Shown piece by piece: positions 1 to 5,491 of a DNA stretch of 5,491 bases. The stretch is from Desulfobacterales bacterium (GTDB taxonomy: Bacteria; Desulfobacterota; DSM-4660; Desulfatiglandales; B25-G16): NCBI GenBank assembly GCA_013375385.1, contig JABXJY010000187.1:1-5491 (forward strand). Reading direction: 5' to 3'. The translations under genes and the position numbers were made by a program. Below the pieces are notes generated by a model. That model made no database searches. It saw only the letters and a program-made list of their open reading frames with translations, and had not been told where the DNA came from. The number at the start of each line of letters is the position of its first letter. Position 1 is the first letter of the stretch.

Positions 1-1
1 A

Positions 2-838
2 AACGGGGCCTACGGCGACAGAATTGCCCTGATCGCAAAGACCCTTAAAATAAACACCGCAGTCCATGAGAGCGGAGAACTTGCGCCTCCTGTTCTGGAA
101 AGGCTGGAAGAGGCACTCCAGCAGGACAAGGAGATCACTCATGTATCATTAGTCCACTGCGAAACGACCACGGGAATGCTCAACCCCATAGAAAAAATAG
201 CCAGGATAGTAAAGAACTATGGGAAAGTCTTGTTTGTCGATACGATAAGCAGTTTCGGGGGAATTCCTATGGATATAGATGAACTGGACATAGATTTTTG
301 CGTAGGTAGCTCAAACAAGTGCATACAGGGCGTCCCCGGCTTCGGTTTCATATTTGCAGAGAGAGAAGAACTGATAAAATGCAAAGGCCAGGCGCGTTCG
401 CTCTCACTCGACCTGTACGACCAGTGGCAAATGATGGAAACCGATAAAGGCAAATGGCGTTATACTTCGCCAACACATGTTGTACGGGCATTCTACCAAG
501 CACTGGCAGAGATGGAGGAAGAAGGCGGTATCGCCAAGAGGCATGAACGCTACAGTGAAAATCACCGGGTACTGGTTGAGGGCATGAGAAAACTCGGGTT
601 CAAGACACTTCTGCCGGATGAATATCAGGCCCCCATCATTACAGCATTCTATAGTCCGGGAAGTGAAAAATATGACTTCCAAACGTTTTACGATAGACTC
701 AAAGAGAAAGCCTTTGTCATTTATCCGGGAAAGGTAACAAAGATCGACTCCTTCAGAATTGGCAATATAGGACACGTTTTTCCTGATGACATGAATCGTC
801 TTGTAAGAGCCATCGAAGAGTCAATGTTCTGGAATTAG
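2..838 (+). CDS. phnW: 2-aminoethylphosphonate:pyruvate transaminase, 5'-truncated by window edge
   Basis: This is a PLP-dependent class V (fold type I) aminotransferase. It transfers the amino group of 2-aminoethylphosphonate (AEP) to pyruvate, giving phosphonoacetaldehyde and L-alanine in the cytoplasm, the first step of AEP breakdown. The reading frame is open from base 2, so the true start lies outside the window. 278 residues are visible, and about 88 N-terminal residues are missing compared with the usual length of about 365. Visible motifs are NGAYGDR at the left edge, VHCETTTGML (visible residues 52-61), VDTISSFGG with the PLP-pyridine Asp at residue 80, SSNKCIQGVPG with the Schiff-base Lys at 106, and FRIGNIGHV with Arg 252 near the end. 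Adding 88 puts these at 168, 194 and 340, the positions I recall for the Salmonella PhnW active site, which makes the subfamily call strong. The ald gene follows 53 bases downstream on the same strand with no visible terminator, so the two are probably cotranscribed. A biosynthetic (reverse) role in making AEP cannot be excluded from sequence. No phosphonatase (phnX) is visible in the window. Confidence 0.93.
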   Translation, partial: NGAYGDRIALIAKTLKINTAVHESGELAPPVLERLEEALQQDKEITHVSLVHCETTTGMLNPIEKIARIVKNYGKVLFVDTISSFGGIPMDIDELDIDFCVGSSNKCIQGVPGFGFIFAEREELIKCKGQARSLSLDLYDQWQMMETDKGKWRYTSPTHVVRAFYQALAEMEEEGGIAKRHERYSENHRVLVEGMRKLGFKTLLPDEYQAPIITAFYSPGSEKYDFQTFYDRLKEKAFVIYPGKVTKIDSFRIGNIGHVFPDDMNRLVRAIEESMFWN

Positions 839-891
839 ATAGGTAGAAATTCCTTATATCCATAGTCAATCTTTACTTTGCGGAGGATTGC

Positions 892-2004
892 ATGATTGTA
901 GGAATTCTGAAAGAAATCAAGGCCGAAGAAGATCGAGTTTCCATGACCCCCTCCGGCGTCGAGGTGATGAAAGGAAGTGGGCACAGTGTTCTTGTTGGGA
1001 AATCTGCCGGTGAAGACAGTGGCTTCAGCGATGCTTCCTATGCCGAAGCTGGTGCCCACATTGTAGATTCTGTGGCAGAAATCTTTGAACGCTCCGACAT
1101 GGTAATGCATGTCAAGGAGCCCCAACCTTCCGAATACGGGCTCATCCGTGAAGGACAGCTTATCTTTACCTATTTTCACTTTGCCGCCTCAGAGGAATTG
1201 ACCAGGGCGATCCTGAAGACAAAGGCTGTCGCCATGGCCTACGAAACCATCGAAGGACCTAACCGCTCCCTGCCATTGCTCACACCCATGAGCGAGGTGG
1301 CCGGGCGTATGGCTGTTCATGAGGGGGCGAAATATCTGGAGAGACGGCAAGGGGGGCGCGGTATCTTGATCGGCGGCGTACCAGGGATCGCACCAGCTAC
1401 GGTGCTTATCATCGGTGCCGGGACAGTCGGTACCCATGCCGCTCAGATGGCCTGCGGACTCGGTGCCAAGGTCTATATCCTGGATATGAACCTGGAGCGC
1501 CTGCGTCACCTCTCCGAAGTAATGCCCAAGAACTGCTTTCCAATGATGTCAACGCCCGCCACCATACGGGAACTGGTACAAGAAGCGGACGTGGTAATAG
1601 GCGCTGTGCTCGTCCCAGGTGCCAAAGCTCCCAGGCTCCTCACCCGAGATATGCTCAAAACCATGAAAAAGGGTTCTGTGCTCGTGGATGTCGCCATCGA
1701 TCAGGGCGGTTGTTTTGAGACCTCGAAACCTACTACCCATTCCGATCCGATCTATATTGTGGACGACGTGGTGCATTACTGTGTGGCCAACATGCCGGGC
1801 GCGGTTCCCATGACCTCCACCATAGCGCTCACCAACGCCACCCTTCCCTACGCCCTTGAATTCGCCGACAAAGGTTGGAAACAGGCCTCTCGGGAAAACG
1901 CCGGGATCAAATGCGGTGTGAACATGGTGGAAGGGAAAGTGACCTATAGGGGTGTTGCCGAGGCCTTCGGCCTTGAGTTTGTCCCCGTGGATAGTCTGTT
2001 GTAA
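892..2004 (+). CDS. ald: Alanine dehydrogenase (NAD-dependent), complete
   Basis: This enzyme catalyses the reversible oxidative deamination of L-alanine to pyruvate, ammonium and NADH (EC 1.4.1.1) as a cytoplasmic oligomer. Its 370 residues are the standard family length. Substrate and catalytic residues known from the Mycobacterium and Bacillus enzymes are at the same numbers here: Arg15 (EEDRVSMTP), Lys75 (HVKEPQP), His96 (YFHFA) and Asp270 (VAIDQGG). The Rossmann nucleotide-binding loop GAGTVG is at 175-180, with the NAD-ribose-binding Asp at 198 (ILDMN), and the family signature MPGAVPMTST is at 301-310. The start at 892 is fixed by a GGAGG ribosome-binding site at 882-886 with a 5-base spacer, and the protein begins in the expected way (MIVGILKEIK). 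It lies 53 bases behind phnW, whose reaction produces L-alanine. This suggests it recycles that alanine to pyruvate and frees ammonium, as alanine dehydrogenase does beside taurine:pyruvate aminotransferase in Bilophila. Nothing looks broken. Confidence 0.97.
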   Translation: MIVGILKEIKAEEDRVSMTPSGVEVMKGSGHSVLVGKSAGEDSGFSDASYAEAGAHIVDSVAEIFERSDMVMHVKEPQPSEYGLIREGQLIFTYFHFAASEELTRAILKTKAVAMAYETIEGPNRSLPLLTPMSEVAGRMAVHEGAKYLERRQGGRGILIGGVPGIAPATVLIIGAGTVGTHAAQMACGLGAKVYILDMNLERLRHLSEVMPKNCFPMMSTPATIRELVQEADVVIGAVLVPGAKAPRLLTRDMLKTMKKGSVLVDVAIDQGGCFETSKPTTHSDPIYIVDDVVHYCVANMPGAVPMTSTIALTNATLPYALEFADKGWKQASRENAGIKCGVNMVEGKVTYRGVAEAFGLEFVPVDSLL

Positions 2005-2052
2005 AACTGGTTGCCGGATGCCAGCACTTGTTGTTATCTGTTTCCAAATCAT

Positions 2053-3300
2053 CTAACAGGGTTTACTTTCATGAACAAACAGGACGACGGCAATCCCTGC
2101 GGCTGCCAGGTTGGCAAAAACGAGAAAAACGGGGTTGTATGAACCGAACACGTCCACCAGCAGGCCGGAAAAAAACATGGCGCACATGCTGCCCAGATGT
2201 CCCCCGGCTTCAAGGAAGCCGGCCCCGGTCCCTGCCAGTTCTGGAGGTAGTAAGTCTAACTCCAAAGCGAAGAATTGGGGGGCGATGAGTTGTTCGAAAA
2301 ATCCAACACCGCCAATGAGAATCATGGCCCATTCTAAACGGTCAGCCCTGGCCAGAGAAATGGTTGACAACAGAATGAAAGACAATGCGATCAAGAGCAA
2401 CGGTTTCCTTCTGCCACCAAAAGCAACATCCGACAGATACCCTCCCACAGGGCTCGCCACGAGTCCCGCCAGGGGATATACAGCGGCCAAAAGGCTTGCT
2501 GTAACCACACTTAACCCATAAGACTCGTACAGGTAAGCGGGTAACCATACCAAGATACCGTATCTGATATAGCTTAGACAAGAGAACCCGATGGAGGCCA
2601 TTCTCACATCCTTATGAGACAACATGAAAATAAGCTTGTTCCTGTTTCCAGAGGATCTTTCATCCTGTTCCGGGGGCCTGGATCGAAAACTGCGTAGGCT
2701 ATTTCTATCAGGATAGTCGTCAACGACTACCCAGTAAACGAGCAGCACCGATAATAGAATAATAGGCACCGTCCAAAAGGCCGCCCTCCAGCCGAAGGTC
2801 TTGCCTAGATATCCTGCCAATGCATAGGCCAAGACGGTAAAAATGCATGCACAGGTGGCGTATATCCCTAAGGCCCGGCCTCTTTCTGTCTCCGGAAACC
2901 AGTTGTTCACGAGCTTGACGCTCGGCCCCCAGCATCCAGCCTGTCCCAATCCATTGAGGCTCTGAGCTCCCACCAAGTGGAAAAAGCTTGCCCCAGCGCT
3001 AAACAAAAGGTTAGCTAGAGCCGAAATAAAACCTCCCAAGGTTATGATTTTCTTGGGCCCTAAGATATCGCTTAAGTAGCCCGCTGGAAATTGGGCTGCC
3101 GCATACAAGGCGAAAAAGAAGGTGCTTATGAGGCCGATCTGAGCATGCGAGATCTTCAAATCCTCTATAATGAGCGGAATTACAGGTGCGAAGTTGAGCC
3201 TGTTCAGGTAAAAACAGCCATAGACCAACCATATAAGGGCCAAAACAGTATACCGAGGTTGCCACCATCTTTTAGAAGTTATTAATTGGGTCGGAAACAT
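2053..3300 (-). CDS. MFS transporter, possibly organophosphate/phosphonate-type (OPA-like)
   Basis: This is a 415-residue inner-membrane transporter of the major facilitator superfamily, with about twelve hydrophobic segments in two halves split by a polar, charged loop at about residues 194-225. The first helix begins near residue 16, after a short N-terminus rich in basic and aromatic residues. The MFS loop 2-3 motif is visible as GYLSDILGPKK (74-84), and its second-half counterpart as GGYLSDVAFGGRRK (286-299). The N-terminal FYLNRLNFAPVIP and the stretch KLVNNWFPETERGRALGIY (129-147) resemble the organic anion/organophosphate branch that includes GlpT and UhpT, but I cannot fix the substrate. 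The stop lies 48 bases from the ald stop, in convergent orientation, and I see no clear hairpin-plus-U terminator in that gap. The ATG at 3300 has only a weak purine-rich site before it. A decayed GcvT-like gene ends 50 bases upstream in the same direction, so the two may once have been one transcript. An amine, carboxylate or phosphonate substrate is only a contextual guess. Confidence 0.88.
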   Translation of the reverse strand: MFPTQLITSKRWWQPRYTVLALIWLVYGCFYLNRLNFAPVIPLIIEDLKISHAQIGLISTFFFALYAAAQFPAGYLSDILGPKKIITLGGFISALANLLFSAGASFFHLVGAQSLNGLGQAGCWGPSVKLVNNWFPETERGRALGIYATCACIFTVLAYALAGYLGKTFGWRAAFWTVPIILLSVLLVYWVVVDDYPDRNSLRSFRSRPPEQDERSSGNRNKLIFMLSHKDVRMASIGFSCLSYIRYGILVWLPAYLYESYGLSVVTASLLAAVYPLAGLVASPVGGYLSDVAFGGRRKPLLLIALSFILLSTISLARADRLEWAMILIGGVGFFEQLIAPQFFALELDLLPPELAGTGAGFLEAGGHLGSMCAMFFSGLLVDVFGSYNPVFLVFANLAAAGIAVVLFVHESKPC

Positions 3301-3350
3301 GGCTTATCCGCTTATATAATCTGACGGACGGCAGGGAAAAAGGAAATGTT

Positions 3351-4109
3351 TTAATTTCGCAGGGCCGTGCCGTTGGGGTCGTAGAGCACGTCGGGTGCTA
3401 CCTGAGCCGGAACGTATTTGCCGAATATCTCAATTTCCAGACTGGTGCCCACCGCGGTCAGTTCTATCGGCAGGTATGCGTAGCCGATGTTCTTTTTAAC
3501 GGTTAGCCGAATCCTGCGCTACGGAGGCAACTGATGACCCGGCCTTCCGAATTTCTGACCGACGTCCCATAGTTTATCCCAGACAATCATCGCTTTATCG
3601 CCGGGCGGGTAAAACTCCGAGCACAGCTCGCCTACGTAGCTGACTTGCTGAGCCAGGACGCTAACTCCATTGCTGATAATGGTCCTGGCCGTCATGAAGG
3701 GAAAGGCCGCGTTGGAAACGTCGTCTTCGGTAACGGTCTGTAGTACATCACGCGCCCTGGGGCCCCACATACCGATGCAGGCATAATCCTCCGTCACGTC
3801 GCGTATTTCAACCGACGGTTCATATCCGGGTAAGTTGGCCCTGATCCAGCCCATGTCGTTGTCAATAAAGTTGGAGCCGGTGATAACCACTGAGCTGCAG
3901 ACCCCGCGATCTGTACCTTTAACATTAAGGCAATTTCGTTGTCAATTACAGCTTTGGCGAAATCAAAGGCCACAAGGGTGCTCAAAAGGCCTCCCGCATT
4001 AAACATATCCACCCACGCGAGTAGAGCCTCTGTTGTGCTCATAGTGGTAGGCGCTGTCTATCCACCCGTGTACATTACCTGATAACCCTACAGAATTTTC
4101 TGGCTTCAT
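3351..4109 (-). pseudogene. Decayed GcvT-family aminomethyltransferase (dimethylglycine/sarcosine dehydrogenase C-terminal type)
   Basis: Three pieces in different frames together read as a folate-binding aminomethyltransferase of the type found alone or fused to the FAD part of dimethylglycine and sarcosine dehydrogenases. The 5' piece (about 3891-4109) carries VDMFNAG near its start and a broken IALML..QIAG stretch; at least one frameshift and a TGA at 3942-3944 interrupt it. The middle piece (3519-3890) is well kept: VVITGSNF, EIRDVTEDYACIGMWGPRAR and SYVGELCSEFY are typical of the GcvT core. It runs into a TAG at 3519-3521. The 3' piece (3351-3518) keeps the family's end: VKKNIGYAYLPIEL, then VPAQVAPDVLYDPNGTAL, with a TAA at 3351-3353. 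Between WDVGQKFGRPG and the RSAGFG..TVKK stretch roughly 110-130 residues are absent, so there is an internal deletion near 3530. A one-base loss near 3502 separates RSAGFG from TVKKN. The intact gene would have used tetrahydrofolate as the acceptor of one-carbon units from a methylamine-type substrate. The N-terminal boundary (4042 to 4109) is uncertain. Confidence 0.85.
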
Positions 4110-4371
4110 GAGAAACGGGGGAGGCAGAAAACGGTGGGAGAGGGTCCACCAAGAAACCAGGAAAGCCCCCATTGATCCGCGGTGAAGGAAGCCATAAAGA
4201 TAACCTATTGTTATAGATAATATGATATTTCTTAATTTGAATTATATCTTGATAAGTATTAATTTAGTGTGCGTTGAGCATTATATTGCATTCTGATCTT
4301 GCAATAACAGTATTCGGTATCCTGTAAATCTCAATTCACATTTTCTTCCCCCGTGGCAATAATTGTAGTGC
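4110..4371. other. AT-rich non-coding gap between gene relics
   Basis: I found no credible gene in this stretch on either strand. The first 80 bases are GC-rich and hold a short GGTGG/CCACC inverted repeat (4133-4137 with 4146-4150). A 26-codon reading frame from the ATG at 4108 has no recognisable product and no ribosome-binding site. From about 4190 to 4340 the base composition becomes strongly AT-rich, as is common in regulatory DNA or in acquired or decayed sequence. The gap ends at the promoter for the rightward unit. It contains the inverted repeat described separately at 4284-4306. Confidence 0.6.
4284..4306. repeat. Inverted repeat TATTGCA-N9-TGCAATA, possible operator
   Basis: Seven bases (4284-4290) are repeated perfectly in reverse complement at 4300-4306, with a 9-base gap. 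The centre-to-centre layout of about 16 bases would suit a dimeric helix-turn-helix regulator. It lies about 66 bases upstream of the -35 box at 4372, where an activator could bind, but no regulator gene is in the window. Chance occurrence in AT-rich DNA is possible. Confidence 0.3.
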
Positions 4372-4400
4372 TTGACACAGAGCAGTCTCTTTTCTATATT
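4372..4400 (+). promoter_or_regulatory. Sigma-70-type promoter reading toward the solute-binding protein gene
   Basis: A perfect -35 hexamer TTGACA (4372-4377) is separated by exactly 17 bases from a TATATT -10 hexamer (4395-4400), which differs from consensus at one position. Transcription would start near 4407 and run into the solute-binding protein gene, giving a 5' leader of roughly 315 bases (to the ATG at 4722) or 350 bases (to the ATG at 4758). No other promoter as good is visible nearer the gene. The box pair immediately precedes, and slightly overlaps, the frame of the aminotransferase relic. Confidence 0.7.
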
Positions 4401-4537
4401 ACACTTCGGGATCGTTTAAGAATGGAATTTTTTTAAATCCGATGGGGACAAGGCTATATTTCTCTTTAGCCCATACAGATGAAGATATCCAAAGAATGAT
4501 CGAGATCAGTCTGAGGGTGCTTAAAGAAATATTTTGA
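4376..4537 (+). pseudogene. C-terminal relic of a class III (GSA aminomutase-like) aminotransferase
   Basis: The frame ending at the TGA 4535-4537 is open back to 4376, where it meets a TGA at 4373-4375. From about 4415 it reads FKNGIFLNPMGTRLYFSL followed by AHTDEDIQRMIEISLRVL. The pattern GIFLNP..., then (S/A)xAHTDEDI and a closing amphipathic helix, is the characteristic end of glutamate-1-semialdehyde aminomutase-like class III aminotransferases. Only about 40 residues of an enzyme of about 430 remain, so the catalytic lysine and the whole PLP domain are gone. The ATG at 4442 lies inside the relic and lacks a ribosome-binding site. The parent enzyme cannot be named: class III enzymes also include amine and aminophosphonate enzymes, which would fit the locus. 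The relic now lies within the presumed leader transcript of the solute-binding protein gene. Confidence 0.65.
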
Positions 4538-4556
4538 CGAAAGACGATGCTGACCG

Positions 4557-4585
4557 TTGGGATGATGTCACTAACATCATCTCAA
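4557..4585 (+). promoter_or_regulatory. 12-bp RNA hairpin in the leader of the solute-binding protein gene
   Basis: Bases 4557-4568 (TTGGGATGATGT) pair with 4574-4585 (ACATCATCTCAA) through twelve pairs, one of them G-U, closing a five-base loop CACTA. The core GATGATGT/ACATCATC is a perfect 8-base palindromic arm pair. The sequence after it (GCATTGTAATG) is not a U-run, so this is not a standard intrinsic terminator. It could be an RNA-stability or attenuation element, a decayed terminator of the relic gene just upstream, or a DNA operator. It begins 20 bases after the relic's stop codon. Confidence 0.5.
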
Positions 4586-4657
4586 GCATTGTAATGAAAT
4601 ATACTTGATTATGGGGAGTCCGATTGGTTTTGTCTGTGATATTGATAAAATAGGGCT

Positions 4658-4672
4658 AGAAAGGAGGTGATC
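4658..4672 (+). promoter_or_regulatory. Orphan extended Shine-Dalgarno sequence
   Basis: AGAAAGGAGGTGATC matches the exact complement of the 3' tail of 16S rRNA over up to 15 bases (13 if the organism's tail ends after CCTTT). No ATG, GTG or TTG follows at a usable distance, so it does not start an evident gene. It is immediately followed by a small GATC-GAAAAA-GATC stem (4669-4682). It may be a ribosome standby or pausing site in the leader, or the leftover start region of a lost gene. Confidence 0.45.
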
Positions 4673-4706
4673 GAAAAAGATCTTCAAAACGAATATTTCA
4701 GTTTGA

Positions 4707-4751
4707 AAGGAGGGAAAATTTATGAGTCCAGAGCCAGAAAAAAAGAGGAGG
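4707..4751 (+). promoter_or_regulatory. Two ribosome-binding sites for alternative in-frame starts
   Basis: AAGGAGG at 4707-4713 sits 8 bases before the ATG at 4722, and GAGGAGG at 4745-4751 sits 6 bases before the ATG at 4758. Both ATGs are in the same frame, 12 codons apart. The second start gives a textbook signal peptide. The first would add MSPEPEKKRRFE, a long charged extension ahead of it. Both sites look functional, so two N-terminal forms are possible. Confidence 0.6.
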
Positions 4752-4757
4752 TTTGAG

Positions 4758-5491
4758 ATGAAAAAGATTCTAATCAGTCTTCTATTGGTTTTTTTCTTTG
4801 TGGGGACGGCATTCATCACCGGGAAGGAAGCTGCGGCCGCAAAGGAGAAGTTGGCACCTTTTATCACGGTCTATGAGGGCTCAGGATCCGTAGAGATTGG
4901 CGGAAAAGTGGCGAAGTTCATCCAGGATAAGCTGGGCGTCGAAATCCGATTCACCTCCGAGTCCCACGGAGTCATCCACTCCAGGATCAAGGCGGAAGAT
5001 CCGAATTTTACGGGGGACATGGCCCTGAACATAGGCTTCCCCCTTATGGTGGAAGCCAAGGAGAAAGGATGGTCTGTGTCCTACGATTCTCCAAGCTGGC
5101 GGGGAGCAGGTGATGTGTGGGTGGATAAGGACGGATTCTGGTGGAACCAGGGGAATTGGGCCTTTGTGCTGGTCGGAAACAAGAATTTGCTTGCCAAAAA
5201 GGGTTACACATTGCCTGAAAGCTGGGATGAGCTACTGGATGCCAAGTGGAAAGACCAAATCGTTATGCCGTCACCGTTGACCTCCGGGACAGCCTACATG
5301 ATGGTGTACAGCTTTATCACTCTTTACGGCCTCAATACGGGCAAAGGAGAAGAAGCGGGGTGGCAATACCTGGAGGCATTGAACAAGAATGTCACCCAGT
5401 ATACCCGGGGCGGTAATGTCCCCAGTGACCTCGTGGGCAGGGGAGAGTTCATGCTCGGTATCAGCTCGGATGAGATGGTCATGCCGCGAAT
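4758..5491 (+). CDS. ABC transporter periplasmic solute-binding protein, Fe(III)/2-aminoethylphosphonate type, 3'-truncated
   Basis: This is a secreted substrate-binding protein (bacterial extracellular solute-binding family 1/AfuA-PhnS-like) that would deliver its ligand to an ABC permease. 244 residues are visible and the frame is open at the right edge; roughly 90-110 C-terminal residues should be missing. The N-terminus MKKILISLLLVFFFVGTAF is a clear signal peptide, with cleavage likely after the Ala-rich GKEAAAA (residues 22-28). There is no lipobox Cys. The mature part begins with the typical FITVYEGSGS strand (35-44) and has GDMALNIG (86-93), LPESWDELLDAKWKDQIVMP (152-171) and the family hallmark PSPLTSGTAY (171-180), which contacts anionic ligands in this fold. 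I chose the ATG at 4758 because it gives a normal signal peptide and has GAGGAGG six bases upstream; the ATG at 4722 is an alternative. It is read from the promoter at 4372-4400. The phnW gene nearby makes AEP or another phosphonate a plausible ligand, but iron(III), polyamines or other anions are also bound by this family. Confidence 0.85.
   Translation, partial: MKKILISLLLVFFFVGTAFITGKEAAAAKEKLAPFITVYEGSGSVEIGGKVAKFIQDKLGVEIRFTSESHGVIHSRIKAEDPNFTGDMALNIGFPLMVEAKEKGWSVSYDSPSWRGAGDVWVDKDGFWWNQGNWAFVLVGNKNLLAKKGYTLPESWDELLDAKWKDQIVMPSPLTSGTAYMMVYSFITLYGLNTGKGEEAGWQYLEALNKNVTQYTRGGNVPSDLVGRGEFMLGISSDEMVMPR

Noticed and set aside
2005..2052. Bidirectional terminator between ald and the MFS gene
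   Set aside because: Only a four-base CTGG/CCAG stem is visible, with no U-run on either strand.
4108..4188. Short + strand frame from ATG 4108 to TGA near 4186
   Set aside because: It has no ribosome-binding site and no recognisable similarity, and it overlaps the edge of a relic on the other strand.
4190..4340. Mobile element or CRISPR remnant in the AT-rich stretch
   Set aside because: I see no paired terminal repeats, no target-site duplication, no transposase fragment and no regularly spaced direct repeats.
4354..4368. Possible sigma-54 promoter (TGGCA with a TTG element)
   Set aside because: At the required spacing the -12 GC dinucleotide is AG, so the essential GG-N10-GC layout is not met. 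The sigma-70 boxes just downstream are far better.
4649..4755. Open frame with a GTG at 4667 ending at TGA 4753-4755, just before the ATG at 4758
   Set aside because: The GTG lies inside the Shine-Dalgarno-like sequence itself, so it has no spaced ribosome-binding site, and the 29-codon product has no recognisable character.
4731..4775. Twin-arginine export motif in the extended N-terminus (KKRRFEMKK)
   Set aside because: The residues after RR do not fit the hydrophobic positions of the Tat consensus, and the downstream signal peptide is a normal Sec type.

Overview
The window reads as a Gram-negative bacterial chromosome segment of medium GC, most like an anaerobic deltaproteobacterial (Desulfobacterota-type) genome. 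This is an inference from protein style and mixed codon use; there is no rRNA or other marker gene to prove it. The recognisable theme is metabolism of aminophosphonates or related amines.

Left part (1-2004, + strand): the 3' three-quarters of a 2-aminoethylphosphonate:pyruvate transaminase (phnW, cut by the left edge), followed after 53 bases by a complete alanine dehydrogenase (ald). PhnW moves the amino group of 2-aminoethylphosphonate (AEP) to pyruvate, giving phosphonoacetaldehyde and L-alanine. Ald oxidatively deaminates the alanine to pyruvate, ammonium and NADH. The pair forms a closed pyruvate/alanine cycle, so AEP nitrogen can be released without net use of pyruvate.

Middle part (2053-4109, - strand): a complete 415-residue MFS transporter converges on ald with only 48 bases between the stops. 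Upstream of it, in the same direction, lies a decayed GcvT-type aminomethyltransferase gene (folate-binding/dimethylglycine dehydrogenase C-terminal type). It has several frameshifts, an internal deletion and an in-frame stop.

Right part (4110-5491): an AT-rich gap, a near-consensus sigma-70 promoter (TTGACA, 17 bases, TATATT), a short C-terminal relic of a class III (glutamate-1-semialdehyde aminomutase-like) aminotransferase, and a structured leader with a 12-bp hairpin and three strong Shine-Dalgarno sequences. The leader runs into a secreted solute-binding protein of the Fe(III)/AEP ABC-transporter type, cut by the right edge. From the phnW context, AEP or another phosphonate is a reasonable guess for its ligand.

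Overall this looks like an aminophosphonate uptake and transamination locus with a rearrangement scar (two gene relics) between its halves. I do not see clear evidence of a wholly new system. The unusual points are the decayed relics, the long structured leader with an orphan 16S-complementary sequence, and the phnW-ald pairing.
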